The notes under the pieces are model-generated. The model did no database searches, had not been told where the DNA came from, and saw only the letters and a program-made list of their open reading frames with translations. Positions 33,529-43,009 of a stretch of DNA of 64,000 nt are shown piece by piece. Made by a program: the position numbers and the translations under genes. Source of the stretch: Channallabes apus (Eukaryota; Chordata; Actinopteri; Siluriformes; Clariidae); contig CM060112.1 of the NCBI GenBank assembly GCA_030522415.1, positions 10,592,501 to 10,656,500 of the forward strand, written 5' to 3'. How positions within the stretch are numbered: the stretch's first letter is position 1; each line of letters starts with the position of its first letter.

Positions 33529-36500
33529 AGAAACGGGACATCGACTCAACCCCTCGCTCCTGTCTTCCGGTCCTTGTGACCGTTAACAACAGGACCCACA
33601 CGGTATGGGCCCTCATTGACTCTGGAGCCGACCAGAACCTGATCTGCCCCCGCACAGTAGGAAACCTCAAGATCTCATCCATCCCTCTTGAGCGCCCTCT
33701 TCCTGTTCAAGCTCTGGATGGTAGCAGCCTCAACCCCATCACTCATCGCACTCTTCCCATCAGTCTAAGAATTTCCGGCAACCACACAGAGTCCATCTCA
33801 TTTCTCATCATGCGCAGATCCCACACCCCAATTGTTCTTGGGCGCCCCTGGCTAGTACAACATAACCCTCATATAGACTGGGTCCGTAACACGATCATTG
33901 GCTGGAACCCATCTTGCCTGTCCTCATGCCTTGTTTCTGCTTCCATCCAGCCTCCCTCTGCTACTGATAAGGCGCAGTTCCCCCTTCCCGCCAATGTGCC
34001 CCTGGAATATGCTGACCTCCGTGAGGTCTTCAGTAAGTCTCGTGCCACCTCCCTGCCTCCACATCGACCCTATGATTGTGCCATCGATCTTCTTCCAGGC
34101 GCAGCCCCCCCAAGGGGGCGTCTCTACTCCCTCTCTTCCCCCGAGAGAGGTGCCATGAACCAATATATCACAGAATCACTAGCAGCTGGAATTATTCGAC
34201 CATCTTCGTCACCGGCAGGTGCGGGATTTTTCTTCGTTGAGAAGAAAGACAAGTCCTTACGGCCCTGCATCGATTATCGGGGACTTAATGAGATAACAGT
34301 TAAAAATCGTTACCCCCTTCCTCTCATGACCACGGCTTTCGAACTATTGCAGGGAGCACGTGTCTTTACAAAACTCGACCTCCGAAATGCCTACCACCTC
34401 GTCAGGATAAGAGAAGGGGATGAGTGGAAAACTGCATTTAACACTCCTACTGGCCACTATGAGTATCTGGTGGTACCTTTTGGACTAACCAATGCGCCCG
34501 CAGTTTTTCAAGCTCTGATAAACGACGTCTTAAGGGACTTTCTGAACGTGTTTGTGTTTGTCTACCTTGATGACATTCTAATCTTTTCTCACTCCCTGGA
34601 TGAACACATCACCCATGTCCGTCAGGTACTACAGAGGCTGCTGGAGAACAAACTGTTCGTCAAGGGAGAAAAATGCGAGTTTCACCAGAAGTCCACCTCT
34701 TTTCTGGGGTTTGTCATTTCTCCCTCCAAGATCCAGATGGAGCCCTCCAAAGTCAAGGCTGTTACGGATTGGCCCACGCCCTCTTCTAGACGAGAACTCC
34801 AACGCTTCTTGGGGTTTGCCAATTTTTACCGCAGGTTCATAAAGAATTATAGCACAGTGGCTGCTCCCCTCACAGCTCTCACTTCCTCAAAGCTACCCTT
34901 TCTGTGGAACACAAGGGCAGAAGAGTCCTTTATGAACCTCAAACGGAGATTCACTTCAGCACCCGTTCTCACCATCCCAGACCCCTCCCTCCAATTCACC
35001 GTCGAGGTGGATGCTTCTGAAACAGGGGCTGGAGCCATCCTCTCTCAGAGAAGCCCCAAGGACAACAAGCTGCATCCCTGTTCCTTTCTCTCTCACCGAT
35101 TAACTCCAACAGAACAAAATTATGACATCGGCGACAGAGAGCTACTGGCTATCAAACTAGCCCTCGAGGAGTGGAGACATTGGTTGGAGGGGGCCCAGCA
35201 CCCCTTTCTGGTCTGGACTGACCACAGAAACCTGGAGTACTTAAAATCAGCCAAAAGATTAAACGCCCGCCAAGCCCGCTGGTCCCTGTTTTTCTCTAGA
35301 TTCAACTTCACCATATCCTACCGCCCAGGCTCTAAGAACACCAAACCCGATGCTCTTTCCCGACAGTTCTCTCCGCCCCAGGATATCGCTCTTAGGGGAA
35401 ACATCCTCCCACCGCACTGTATGGTGGCTGCTACCCAGCAGGACATCGAAGCTCTGGTCAGACAGACCCTAGAACAAGAGCCAGGCCCAAGTAACGCCCC
35501 CGCCAACCGCCTATTCGTCCCTCAATCAGTTCGCCCACAGGTCCTTGAATGGGGACACTGCTCCAGATTGGCCTGTCACCCGGGAGGGGCACGAACCCTG
35601 TACCTGATCCAGCAACGCTTCTGGTGGGCTACCATGAGGGAGGATATCGTCGGATTTGTGGCAGCATGTCAGACATGTTCAAGAAACAAGTCATCCAACC
35701 AACCTCCAGCAGGCCTCCTTAAACCACTCCCCATCCCTCACCGCCCTTGGTCTCACATCGCACTGGATTTTGTTACAGGACTCCCAACTTCAGAGGGGAA
35801 CTCTTGCATTATGACCATTGTGGATCGTTTCTCCAGAGCCGCCCATTTTGTCCCTCTGACCAAACTCCCCTCAGCCAAGGAGACTGCCGAGCTGCTCATC
35901 CTTCATGTTTTTCGACTACATGGACTTCCTATCGACATTGTCTCTGACAGGGGACCCCAGTTCTCTGCACACTTCTGGAAGGCCTTCTGTAGACTCATTG
36001 GTGCCATGCCAAGTCTGTCTTCTGGTTATCATCCACAATCTAATGGACAGACGGAGAGAACAAACCAAAAGCTGGAAACCTCTCTGAGATGCATGACGTC
36101 ACAGAACCCCTCTTCATGGAGCAGGATGCTCCCATGGGTGGAATATGCCCACAACTCTCTCCCCACGTCATCTACCGGGATGTCCCCCTTTCAGTGTTGT
36201 TTGGGCTATCAACCACCCCTGTTTCCTTCTCAGGAAGAAGAAGTAGCGGTCCCTTCTGCACAGAGTTTCGTGCGACGTTGCAAGAGGACTTGGCAGAGAG
36301 CTCGGTTCCAACTCTTAAAGTCAGTACAAGCCTTCAAACTACAAGCCGATCGACGGCGCTCGATTGCTCCAAGATACAAGGTCGGCGATAGAGTAATGCT
36401 TGCCACACGGGACATTCCCCTCAAAACTATCTCACGAAAACTATCCCCTAGGTTCATTGGCCCGTTTACAGTCACTAAAGTTATCAACCCTTGCTCTGTC

Positions 36501-36830
36501 AGGTTACGCCTGCCTTCCACTATGCACAGAATAAACCCCGCCTTCCACGTCTCGCAAATCAAGCGCTTGGTTACCAACCCTCTATGTCCACCCACCCACC
36601 CACCTCCTCCTCCCCGTTTCATCGATGGTGGCAAAGCATTCACGGTCCGTCGACTTCTTAAGTCCCGCCGCAGAGGGAGGGGCGTCCAGTATCTGGTAGA
36701 CTGGGAGGGCTACGGCCCTGAGGAGAGGAGCTGGGTTCCTGCCAGATTTATTCTAGACCCCAAATTAATATTAGAATTTCATAAACATTTCCCTGAGGCG
36801 CCCCGCCCAAACGCCCAGAGGCGTTCGTAA
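33489..36830 (+). CDS. pol: Retrotransposon Pol (PR-RT-RH-IN-chromodomain)
   Basis: Open from an ATG at 33336, but probably made as a Gag-Pol fusion by -1 frameshifting, entering at about 33489. Residues are counted from 33336. Aspartic protease has DSGAD at 95-99. Reverse transcriptase has D348 (TKLDLR) and YLDD at 410-413. RNase H has D559 (VDAS), D629 (WTDH) and D672 (KPDALS). The integrase zinc domain has H741, H748, C778 and C781. The integrase core has D811, D871 and E907 (DD35E), followed by a GPF-type module (RFIGPFTV). A chromodomain lies at about 1100-1150 ([20 protein letters not shown]), which in chromoviruses can steer integration to marked chromatin. No stop or frameshift interrupts the frame. 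Confidence 0.95.
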   Translation, partial: RQGPLVRLRVLGGQKRDIDSTPRSCLPVLVTVNNRTHTVWALIDSGADQNLICPRTVGNLKISSIPLERPLPVQALDGSSLNPITHRTLPISLRISGNHTESISFLIMRRSHTPIVLGRPWLVQHNPHIDWVRNTIIGWNPSCLSSCLVSASIQPPSATDKAQFPLPANVPLEYADLREVFSKSRATSLPPHRPYDCAIDLLPGAAPPRGRLYSLSSPERGAMNQYITESLAAGIIRPSSSPAGAGFFFVEKKDKSLRPCIDYRGLNEITVKNRYPLPLMTTAFELLQGARVFTKLDLRNAYHLVRIREGDEWKTAFNTPTGHYEYLVVPFGLTNAPAVFQALINDVLRDFLNVFVFVYLDDILIFSHSLDEHITHVRQVLQRLLENKLFVKGEKCEFHQKSTSFLGFVISPSKIQMEPSKVKAVTDWPTPSSRRELQRFLGFANFYRRFIKNYSTVAAPLTALTSSKLPFLWNTRAEESFMNLKRRFTSAPVLTIPDPSLQFTVEVDASETGAGAILSQRSPKDNKLHPCSFLSHRLTPTEQNYDIGDRELLAIKLALEEWRHWLEGAQHPFLVWTDHRNLEYLKSAKRLNARQARWSLFFSRFNFTISYRPGSKNTKPDALSRQFSPPQDIALRGNILPPHCMVAATQQDIEALVRQTLEQEPGPSNAPANRLFVPQSVRPQVLEWGHCSRLACHPGGARTLYLIQQRFWWATMREDIVGFVAACQTCSRNKSSNQPPAGLLKPLPIPHRPWSHIALDFVTGLPTSEGNSCIMTIVDRFSRAAHFVPLTKLPSAKETAELLILHVFRLHGLPIDIVSDRGPQFSAHFWKAFCRLIGAMPSLSSGYHPQSNGQTERTNQKLETSLRCMTSQNPSSWSRMLPWVEYAHNSLPTSSTGMSPFQCCLGYQPPLFPSQEEEVAVPSAQSFVRRCKRTWQRARFQLLKSVQAFKLQADRRRSIAPRYKVGDRVMLATRDIPLKTISRKLSPRFIGPFTVTKVINPCSVRLRLPSTMHRINPAFHVSQIKRLVTNPLCPPTHPPPPPRFIDGGKAFTVRRLLKSRRRGRGVQYLVDWEGYGPEERSWVPARFILDPKLILEFHKHFPEAPRPNAQRRS

Positions 36831-36842
36831 CGGGAGGGGTAC
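36831..36842 (+). promoter_or_regulatory. Polypurine tract (plus-strand primer)
   Basis: CGGGAGGGGTAC directly precedes the 3' LTR, the expected place for the RNase H-resistant primer. It begins right after the pol stop. Confidence 0.85.
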
Positions 36843-37533
36843 TGTCACGTTTCCATCACTAATCGCCGTCTTTTCTCCTTTTTTCCCACGCTGTCATGTC
36901 TCTCCCTCACGTGCTTGTGTTTTCCGTCCATCTGTCATGCTCTTACACACACCCGCCCACTTTACACACCGGCATCTCATTCACAAACTAATTTCTCCCG
37001 GCATTTAAGGAAGCACAGAGCGCGATCTCGTTGCCAGATTATTGCGTGCCTTCAGAGCCCAGTTTTCTCGCGTTTCTTTTTCGTGCAAATTGTCTCCGTT
37101 TTCGACCTCGCCTGTTCTCGGTTTTTTGATTCTAGTCTATCGTTTTGGATCTCGTTCGCTGTTTGTTTCCTGTTGGTTTTGACCTTTCGCTTCGGCTCAC
37201 GATTACGTCTCTGCTCGCTCCCCCTTCGGATTTTTTCGCCCCGCTGACTGACTCATTGGCTTTGAACTCTCGCACTGGCTCACGACACCGTCTCTGCTCG
37301 CTCCTTTTTTGATTCATGCTCCGCGGACTGATTCTACTGGCTTTTCGACCTGTTTTGTCAACTCTGTATTACGTCATTGGGATTTCCCCCGAAACACGGA
37401 AGTACTCGGCTGCCGGCGTGCCACACACTCCCCGTTCAAGTTCGCGTCTGAGCCACGCCCCCTTTGGCGCTATAAACTGCACTTGGATCCAGCCTCTCTT
37501 GCTCTCTCTTCTTTATTTCTGTGCGTCCTGACA
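36843..37533 (+). repeat. 3' LTR
   Basis: 691 bp. One difference from the 5' LTR was seen (GTGCGTCCTG here, GCGCGTCCTG there). Ends in CTGACA before the GCAAC target duplication at 37534-37538. Confidence 0.95.
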
Positions 37534-38495
37534 GCAACGAGTCTTTTACAGCGCTCTGGAGGAATTTTGGCCCACTCATCTTTGTAGAATTGTTGTAATT
37601 CAGCTTTATTTGAGGGTTTTCTAGCATGAACCGCCTTTTTAAGGTCATGCCACAACATCTCAATAGGATTCAGGTCAGGACTTTGACTAGGCCACTCCAA
37701 AGTCTTCATGTTGTTTTTCTTCAGCCATTCAGAGGTGGATTTGCTGGTGTGTTTTGGGTCATTGTCCTGCTGCAGCACCCAAGATCGCTTCAGCTTGAGT
37801 TGACCAACAGATGGCCGGACATTCTCCTTCAGGATTTTTTGGTAGACAGTAGAATTCATGGTTCCATCTATCACAGCAAGCCTTCCAGGTCCTGAAGCAG
37901 CAAAACAACCCCAGACCATCACACTACCACCACCATATTTTACTGTTGGTATGATGTTCTTTTTCTGAAATGCTGTGTTACTTTTACGCCAGATGTAACG
38001 GGACATGCACCTTCCAAAAAGTTCAACTTTTGTCTCGTCGGTCCACAAGGTATTTTCCCAAAAGTCTTGGCAATCATTGAGATGTTTTTTAGCAAAATTG
38101 AGACGAGCCTTAATGTTCTTTTTGCTTAAAAGTGGTTTGCGCCTTGGAAATCTGCCATGCAGGCCGTTTTTGCCCAGTCTCTTTCTTATGGTGGAGTCGT
38201 GAACACTGACCTTAATTGAGGCAAGTGAGGCCTGCAGTTCTTTAGATGTTGTCCTGGGGTCTTTTGTGGCCTCTCGGATGAGTTGTCTCTGCGCTCTTGG
38301 GGTAATTTTGGTCGGCCGGCCACTCCTGGGAAGGTTCACCACTGTTCCATGTTTTTGCCATTTGTGGATAATGGCTCTCACTGTGGTTCGCTGGAGTCTC
38401 AAAGCTTTAGAAATGGCTTTATAACCTTTACCAGACTGATAGATCTCAATTACTTTTGTTCTCATTTGGTCCTGAATTTCTTTGGATCTTGGCAT
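37534..38495 (-). pseudogene. Tc1-like transposase interrupted by the LTR element
   Basis: DD34E transposase that cuts and pastes its own element at TA sites. The minus-strand frame starts MPRSKEIQDQMRTKVIEIYQ at 38495. It has paired-like HTH domains (about 1-110; PRSGRPTKI as the GRPR-like linker), then D153 (TDETKVEL), D244 (QQDNDPKH) and E279 (SPDLNPIE). After about residue 320 the frame runs into the 3' LTR and picks up 21 foreign residues. The missing C-terminus (ending in an AAKGG-type tail and stop) is at 31808-31873 on the other side of the LTR element, in frame if the insertion and one GCAAC copy are removed. Before that event the gene was apparently intact, so this was a young copy. 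Confidence 0.93.
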
Positions 38496-38630
38496 GATGT
38501 CTAGCTTTTGAGGTGCTTTTGGTCTACTTCTCTGTGTCAGGTAGCTCCTATTTAAGTGATTTCTTGATTGAAACAGGTGTGGCAGTAATCAGGCCTGGGG
38601 GTGACTACAGAAATTCAACTCAGGTGTGAT
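38496..38630 (-). other. Tc1 5'UTR and internal flank
   Basis: Tc1 sequence between the transposase start and the LINE junction. It continues beyond the LINE at about 41431. Confidence 0.7.
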
Positions 38631-38977
38631 ATCAAATTCAAATTCAAATTTTATTGGTCACATACATAATCATACACAGTATAATGTGCAGTGAAATGCT
38701 TTATACGACCGCCAGTGACCTTAAAAAAATAAAATAAAAGCTTGAACGTAAAATAAATAATGAATAAAAAGGAAATACTAAAGAAATAATTTTAACTAGT
38801 AAAATTAACTGTGCATAAGGGCATAATAAAATATTGCAAAATATAGAAATATAGGATTAAAGTGTCAGTGGTTGTGCAAATATGCATGAAGGTGACATGT
38901 GCAATTGTCCAGATGTATGAGTATTTAGTGCAAGTGTGTATGAATGTGTCCATGATTGTCCAGTCAGTGTTGTGAGC

Positions 38978-41403
38978 TTAAAAGATGTTATTAGTCCTGT
39001 GTGGAGGTGTGATTGTGTGATTGAGAGACCTTATCGCCTGCGGGAAGAAGCTCCTCCTCAGTCTCTCTGTGTTGGCCTTTAGGGAGCGGAATCTCTTCCC
39101 AGACCGCAACAAAGAGAACAGTCCATTACTGGGGTGACTGAGGTCCTTCATGATCTTCCTGGCCTTGGACCAGCACCGCTTGCTGTAGATGGAGTGCAGG
39201 TCAGGGAGCTCAGTGCGGATGATGCGCTCGGCTGATCGCACCACCCTCTGTAGAGCTCGTCTGTCCTGCATGGTGCTGTTCCCGAACCAGGTCGTGATGT
39301 TTCCCATCAGGATGCTCTCTATGGTGCAGGAGTAGAAGTTCCTGAGCACCTTGGAGGGCAGTCTAAAGTCTCTCAAGCGTCTGAGGTGGTAGAGACGCTG
39401 CCGGGCTTTTTTCACCACGGTGTTGATGTGACAGGACCATGACAGGTCCTGCGTGATGTGAACACCGAGGTATCTGAAGCTGTCCACTCTCTCCACTGGG
39501 CTCCTGTTGATGACGGGGGTCTGGTAGTTCCTCTCCTGCTTTGTACTAAAGTCCACTATCAGCTCCTTTGTCTTACTGACGTTCAGGAGGAGATTGTTCC
39601 TCTGGCACCAGTTCTCCAGATTTCCAATCTCCTCTAGGTAGTCCGACTCATCATTGTTGGTGATCAGCCCGACCACGATGGTGTCGTCAGCAAACTTGAT
39701 GATGGAGGTGGAGTTGGTAGTGGCAACGCAGTCGTGGGTGTACAAAGAGTACAGCAGGGGGCTCAGAACACAACGCTGGGGGGCTCCAGTGCTGAGAGTG
39801 AGTGTAGCTGAGACATGTCCGCCCATCCTTACTGCCTGTGGTCTGCCAGTCAGAAAATTGGAGATCCACTGACATATAGATGAGCTCAGTCCCAGGTGCT
39901 CCAGCTTGGTGGTGAGTGTGGAGGGAATTATTGTGTTAAAAGCAGAGCTGTAGTTGATGAAGAGCATTTTAACATAATTCCCTTTCCTAGTGTCCAGGTG
40001 AGTGAGTGATGTGTGGAGGAGATGAGAGATTTCATCGTCTGTGGAGCGGTTCTGACGGTATGCAAACTGTAGTGGGTCCAGTGTGTCGGGTAGTGAAGAA
40101 ATGATGAAGTCACAGGTGCTAGCTGGTCTGCACAGGCTCTGAGAATACGACCTGAGATGCCGTCTGGTCCTGCTGCTTTCCTGGTGTTCACTCTCTTGAA
40201 GGCTCTCCTCACGTCGTGCTCGGAGATGATGAGCGCGTTCCCGGTGCTGGCTGTGTCTTCCTGTCTGCAGCCGTTAGCGCCGCTAGCATTAGCGCCGTTA
40301 GCATTAGCGACGTTAGCATTAGCATTGCTAGCGTCTTTAGCTGCAGCCTCGAAGCGAGCGTAAAATGTGTTCAGCTCGTCTGCCAGAGTCGCGTCCGCGT
40401 TCGTCATACCGGATGTTGGTGCTTTGTAGTCCGTTATTGTTCTCAGTCCCTGCCACAGGCTCCTAGAGTCACTCTGTTGAAGCTGTGACTCTAGTTTTCT
40501 CCCGTACCGCTGCTTCGCCTCTTTCACTGCCTTCCGGACGTTATATGACGCAGCCTTGTACGGTTCCATGTCCCCCGACGCAAGTCCCGTGTTGTAGGCA
40601 GCTGTGCGAGATCTCAGAGCGTCGCGGATGGTTTTATCCACCCACGGCTTCTGGTTGGGAAACGTTCTGATAGTCTTTTTCTCTACCGTATCGTCTGCCA
40701 GCTTTTCAATAAATCCCACAACCGCTTCCGTAAACACGCTGACGTCATCATCGGAGGTGTTTCTGAACATGTCCCAGTCTGCGTCATTGAGTGCGTCCTG
40801 TAACGCGGCCACCGATTGGTCCGTCAAGCGCGCGACCTCCCTCTGAACCGGAACTTCCTGTTTCAGCCTTTGTTTATATTTTGGCATGAGGAAGATGGCG
40901 GCGTGGTCGGATTTACCAAACGCTGGACGAGATTGTGCCTTGTAACCGTCTTTGACCGTGGTATAACAATGGTCCAGTGTCCTTTCGCCCCTGGTGGGGC
41001 AGGTGATGTGCTGATAAAAGTTCGGCGCTGCGCGTTTGAGGTTGGCACTATTAAAATCCCCCGCCACAATGAGCGCAGCGTCCCGGTGTTGTGTCTGGTG
41101 CTGTGTGAGCGCCTCATGCAGCTCGCATAAGGCAGTGTTCGTGTCTGCTTGTGGAGGAATGTAAACGGCACTGATTATGACCGATGTGAACTCCCGTGGA
41201 AGATAAAATGGACGACACATGATGGACAGTAGTTCCAGGTTTGGTGTGCAGGAGCGTGTAAGAGGAACAACGCTCGCGCTGTTGCACCAGCTGTTGTTCA
41301 CCATTAAGCACACGCCGCCTCCCCTTGACTTCCCCGAGTCCCGCGTCCTGTCCATGCGGTGAACCGAGAAGAACTCGGCCGGCTGTATGGCGTGGTCTGG
41401 CAC
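38978..41403 (-). pseudogene. LINE endonuclease/reverse transcriptase, inactivated
   Basis: Two overlapping minus-strand frames. 41403-39928 (491 residues) has the APE endonuclease (LIVAGDFNSANL, KSDHAAIF), a connector, and the RT entry ([21 protein letters not shown]). 39967-38978 (329 residues) has RT motifs from motif A on and the C-terminal region ([29 protein letters not shown]). Between them, around 40110, several RT blocks are missing and the frame shifts. Motif A reads INYSSAF, where the family has IDYSSAF (Asn at 39953-39955). Motif B has GAPQRC where APQGC is usual. Motif C FADDT is intact. The copy cannot reverse-transcribe. Confidence 0.9.
40270..40350. repeat. GCTAGCATTAGCGCCGTTA-type short tandem repeat inside the LINE
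   Basis: About four imperfect 18-bp units (GCCGTTAGCATTAGCGAC and variants). On the minus strand they encode repeating Asn-Ala-Asn-Val/Gly residues in the linker between endonuclease and RT. Confidence 0.75.
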
Positions 41404-41699
41404 CGCTGGGTTCAGCCATGTCTCGGTGAACCACAGTTACGTTATTTTTTAACAAGGGTGTGCAATCACTTTTTCACACAGGGACATGTAGATTTGGAGT
41501 TTTTTTTCTCCCTCAATAACGTAAACCTTCATTTAAAAACTGCATTTTGTGTTCAATTATGTTATCTTTGACTAATAGTTAACGGTTTTTGATGAGCAGA
41601 AACATTTAAGTGTGACAAACATGCAAAAGAATAAGAAATCAGGAAGGGGGCAAATAGTTTTTCACACTATTGTGTGAAAAACAACAATTTCTTGTTGAC

Positions 41700-41960
41700 T
41701 TTCAAAGATAGCCATAACCATAAAAACCAAACTGCCGAAACAGCTCTTGACCCCTCGACTCCTCCACAAGAGCTCTAAAGGTGTCCTGTAGTATCTGGCG
41801 CCAAGATGTTAACAGCAGATCATTTAAGTCCTGTAAGTTGCGAGGTGAGGCCTCCATTGATCTGACTTGTTTGTCCAGGACATCCCATGGATTCTGTACC
41901 AGATTGAGACCACACTTTAAACTCTAGCCCTCCCTCTCCATGTACACCAGTGACTCACCC
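41700..41960 (-). repeat. Tc1-like remnant (family B)
   Basis: Contains 'TCTGGCGCCAAGATGTTAAC', 'TTTAAGTCCTGTAAGTTGCGAGG' and 'CTTGTTTGTCCAGGACATCCCA', which in reverse is the transposase C-terminal half of a fish Tc1-like family also represented at 53.5 kb. Stops and indels are present. Confidence 0.6.
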
Positions 41961-42274
41961 TAACCCAATTTACTGGTTATCTTCCTTGGATCACTTTTGG
42001 TACTGCATGCAGGGAACACCCCGCTAGTTTAGCCGTAACAATTTGGCCCTTGTCAAAGTCGCTCTGATCCTTACCCTGGATTTCCACTTGGAGCGGATCT
42101 CTGATGTCTCGTTTGTAATGTGGTTTTCTTTCACCCTCCGTGCGGCTTCATGCCTCAACCAGGAGCGTTTCAGTTGCAGAACGGCTAGACTTCACAATTA
42201 GCCTGCTATAAATATTCATGAGGGGAACAGTCTGAACTCGCGGTTGTTTGGAGACCTTTATTTGAATACATTTA

Positions 42275-42706
42275 CGCTACAAGTGAAAAGTTTGAACCTT
42301 CTAATTCTAAGGTTTTCTACAATGTAAAACAACGCTGAAGACGACCAAAATATCCAATAATCTCCATGGAACAGATGTATATCTACAACTTATGCTTTGT
42401 AAAACCTTCATAATGGCTCTGATCTGAGGTGCTCTTTGTTAATTGGAGATTTCTGGGGCTGGTAACTCTAAATGGCTAAAAATTTTTATTTGCTCAGGCG
42501 GTTAAGGCAGTGGCACCAGCAAGTTGCCCCTGTTGAGCCCTTGAACAAGTCCCCTGACCCTATTTGCTCCAGGGTTGCTGTATTCTGGCTGACCCGACAC
42601 TCTGACCCCAGCTAACGGGGATATACGAAAAAGTAATGATTTCACTGTGCTCTATGTGACAAATAATTTAATAATAATTTAATAATAATACTACTACTAC
42701 TACTAC

Positions 42707-42744
<38 letters not shown>

Positions 42745-43000
42745 GAAAGCAATAAAATAAAATAAGATGTTGGTCTTGCTTTTCTGGGAAGGCCCTGATG
42801 AGAGCCAGTTCCATCATGGTGCTTGATGGGTTTTGCAAATGCACTTTTTCTTTTTTTAAAGTACTGTTCTTGGAAGAAACAACTGGCTTCCATGTCTTAA
42901 AATAACAATGTTGTTGTTACTTAATTACCTAATGTGTACCATATGTGTTATTTCATATTTTTGAAAAAAATCCAGGATTGTTCTAGAATGTAGAAAATGT
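42275..43000. mobile_element. Non-autonomous Tc1-like element (family C), copy 2, with SINE inside
   Basis: The parts 42275-42478 and 42768-43000 match the two halves of the 13.6-14.1 kb element (TCTGAGGTGCTCTTTGTTAATTGG; GTTCCATCATGGTGCTTGATGGG). They are separated by a SINE-like insertion and an AAT repeat. Confidence 0.7.
42485..42750 (+). repeat. SINE-like insertion with AAT-repeat tail
   Basis: The text 'GGTTAAGGCAGTGGCACCAGCAAGTTGCCCCTGTTGAGCCC' and the 'CTATGTGACAAATAATTTAAT' tail resemble a fish SINE with an L2-type 3' end. It is followed by (CTA)n/(AAT)n to about 42745. The tRNA-like head is only partly recognisable. Confidence 0.55.
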
Positions 43001-43009
43001 ATCCATTCA

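Larger units (their letters stand above)
31874..37533 (+). mobile_element. Complete Sushi/Tf1-type chromovirus LTR retrotransposon
   Basis: 5660 bp, with 691-bp LTRs bounded by TG...CA, a 5-bp target duplication, a self-priming site, gag, pol with a C-terminal chromodomain, and a polypurine tract. Domain order is protease, RT, RNase H, integrase, chromodomain, which is Ty3/gypsy, chromovirus branch. Comparison of the two LTRs by eye shows one difference (C at 32553, T at the matching base of the 3' LTR), so the insertion is recent. Both reading frames are open and all catalytic motifs looked for are present. The copy may be competent, which is an inference. Confidence 0.96.
38631..41430 (-). 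mobile_element. L2-like LINE (copy 2), 5'-truncated, inserted in the Tc1 element
   Basis: The 3' end is on the left: on the minus strand it finishes in AATAAAATTTG and tandem AATTTGA units (38631-38660), the tail type of fish L2-like LINEs. It contains endonuclease and RT on the minus strand and starts inside the endonuclease (FTETWLNP near 41420), so it is 5'-truncated. The Tc1 sequence resumes as CCACAGTTACG near 41431. A target duplication could not be fixed because of overlap at the junction. Confidence 0.9.
30461..41672 (-). mobile_element. Tc1-like transposon split by three nested insertions
   Basis: The left TIR starts at 30461 after TA (CAGTGGTGTGAAAAACTATTTG) and extends to about 30687. 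The inverted right TIR runs from about 41440 to 41672. Element-derived parts are 30461-30687, 31816-31873, 37539-38630 and about 41431-41672, summing to about 1.6 kb, the usual Tc1 length. The gaps are a hAT derivative, an LTR retrotransposon and a LINE, each with its own junction signals. Flanks rejoin cleanly at the hAT and LTR sites. The TA expected beyond the right end reads TG. Confidence 0.9.
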
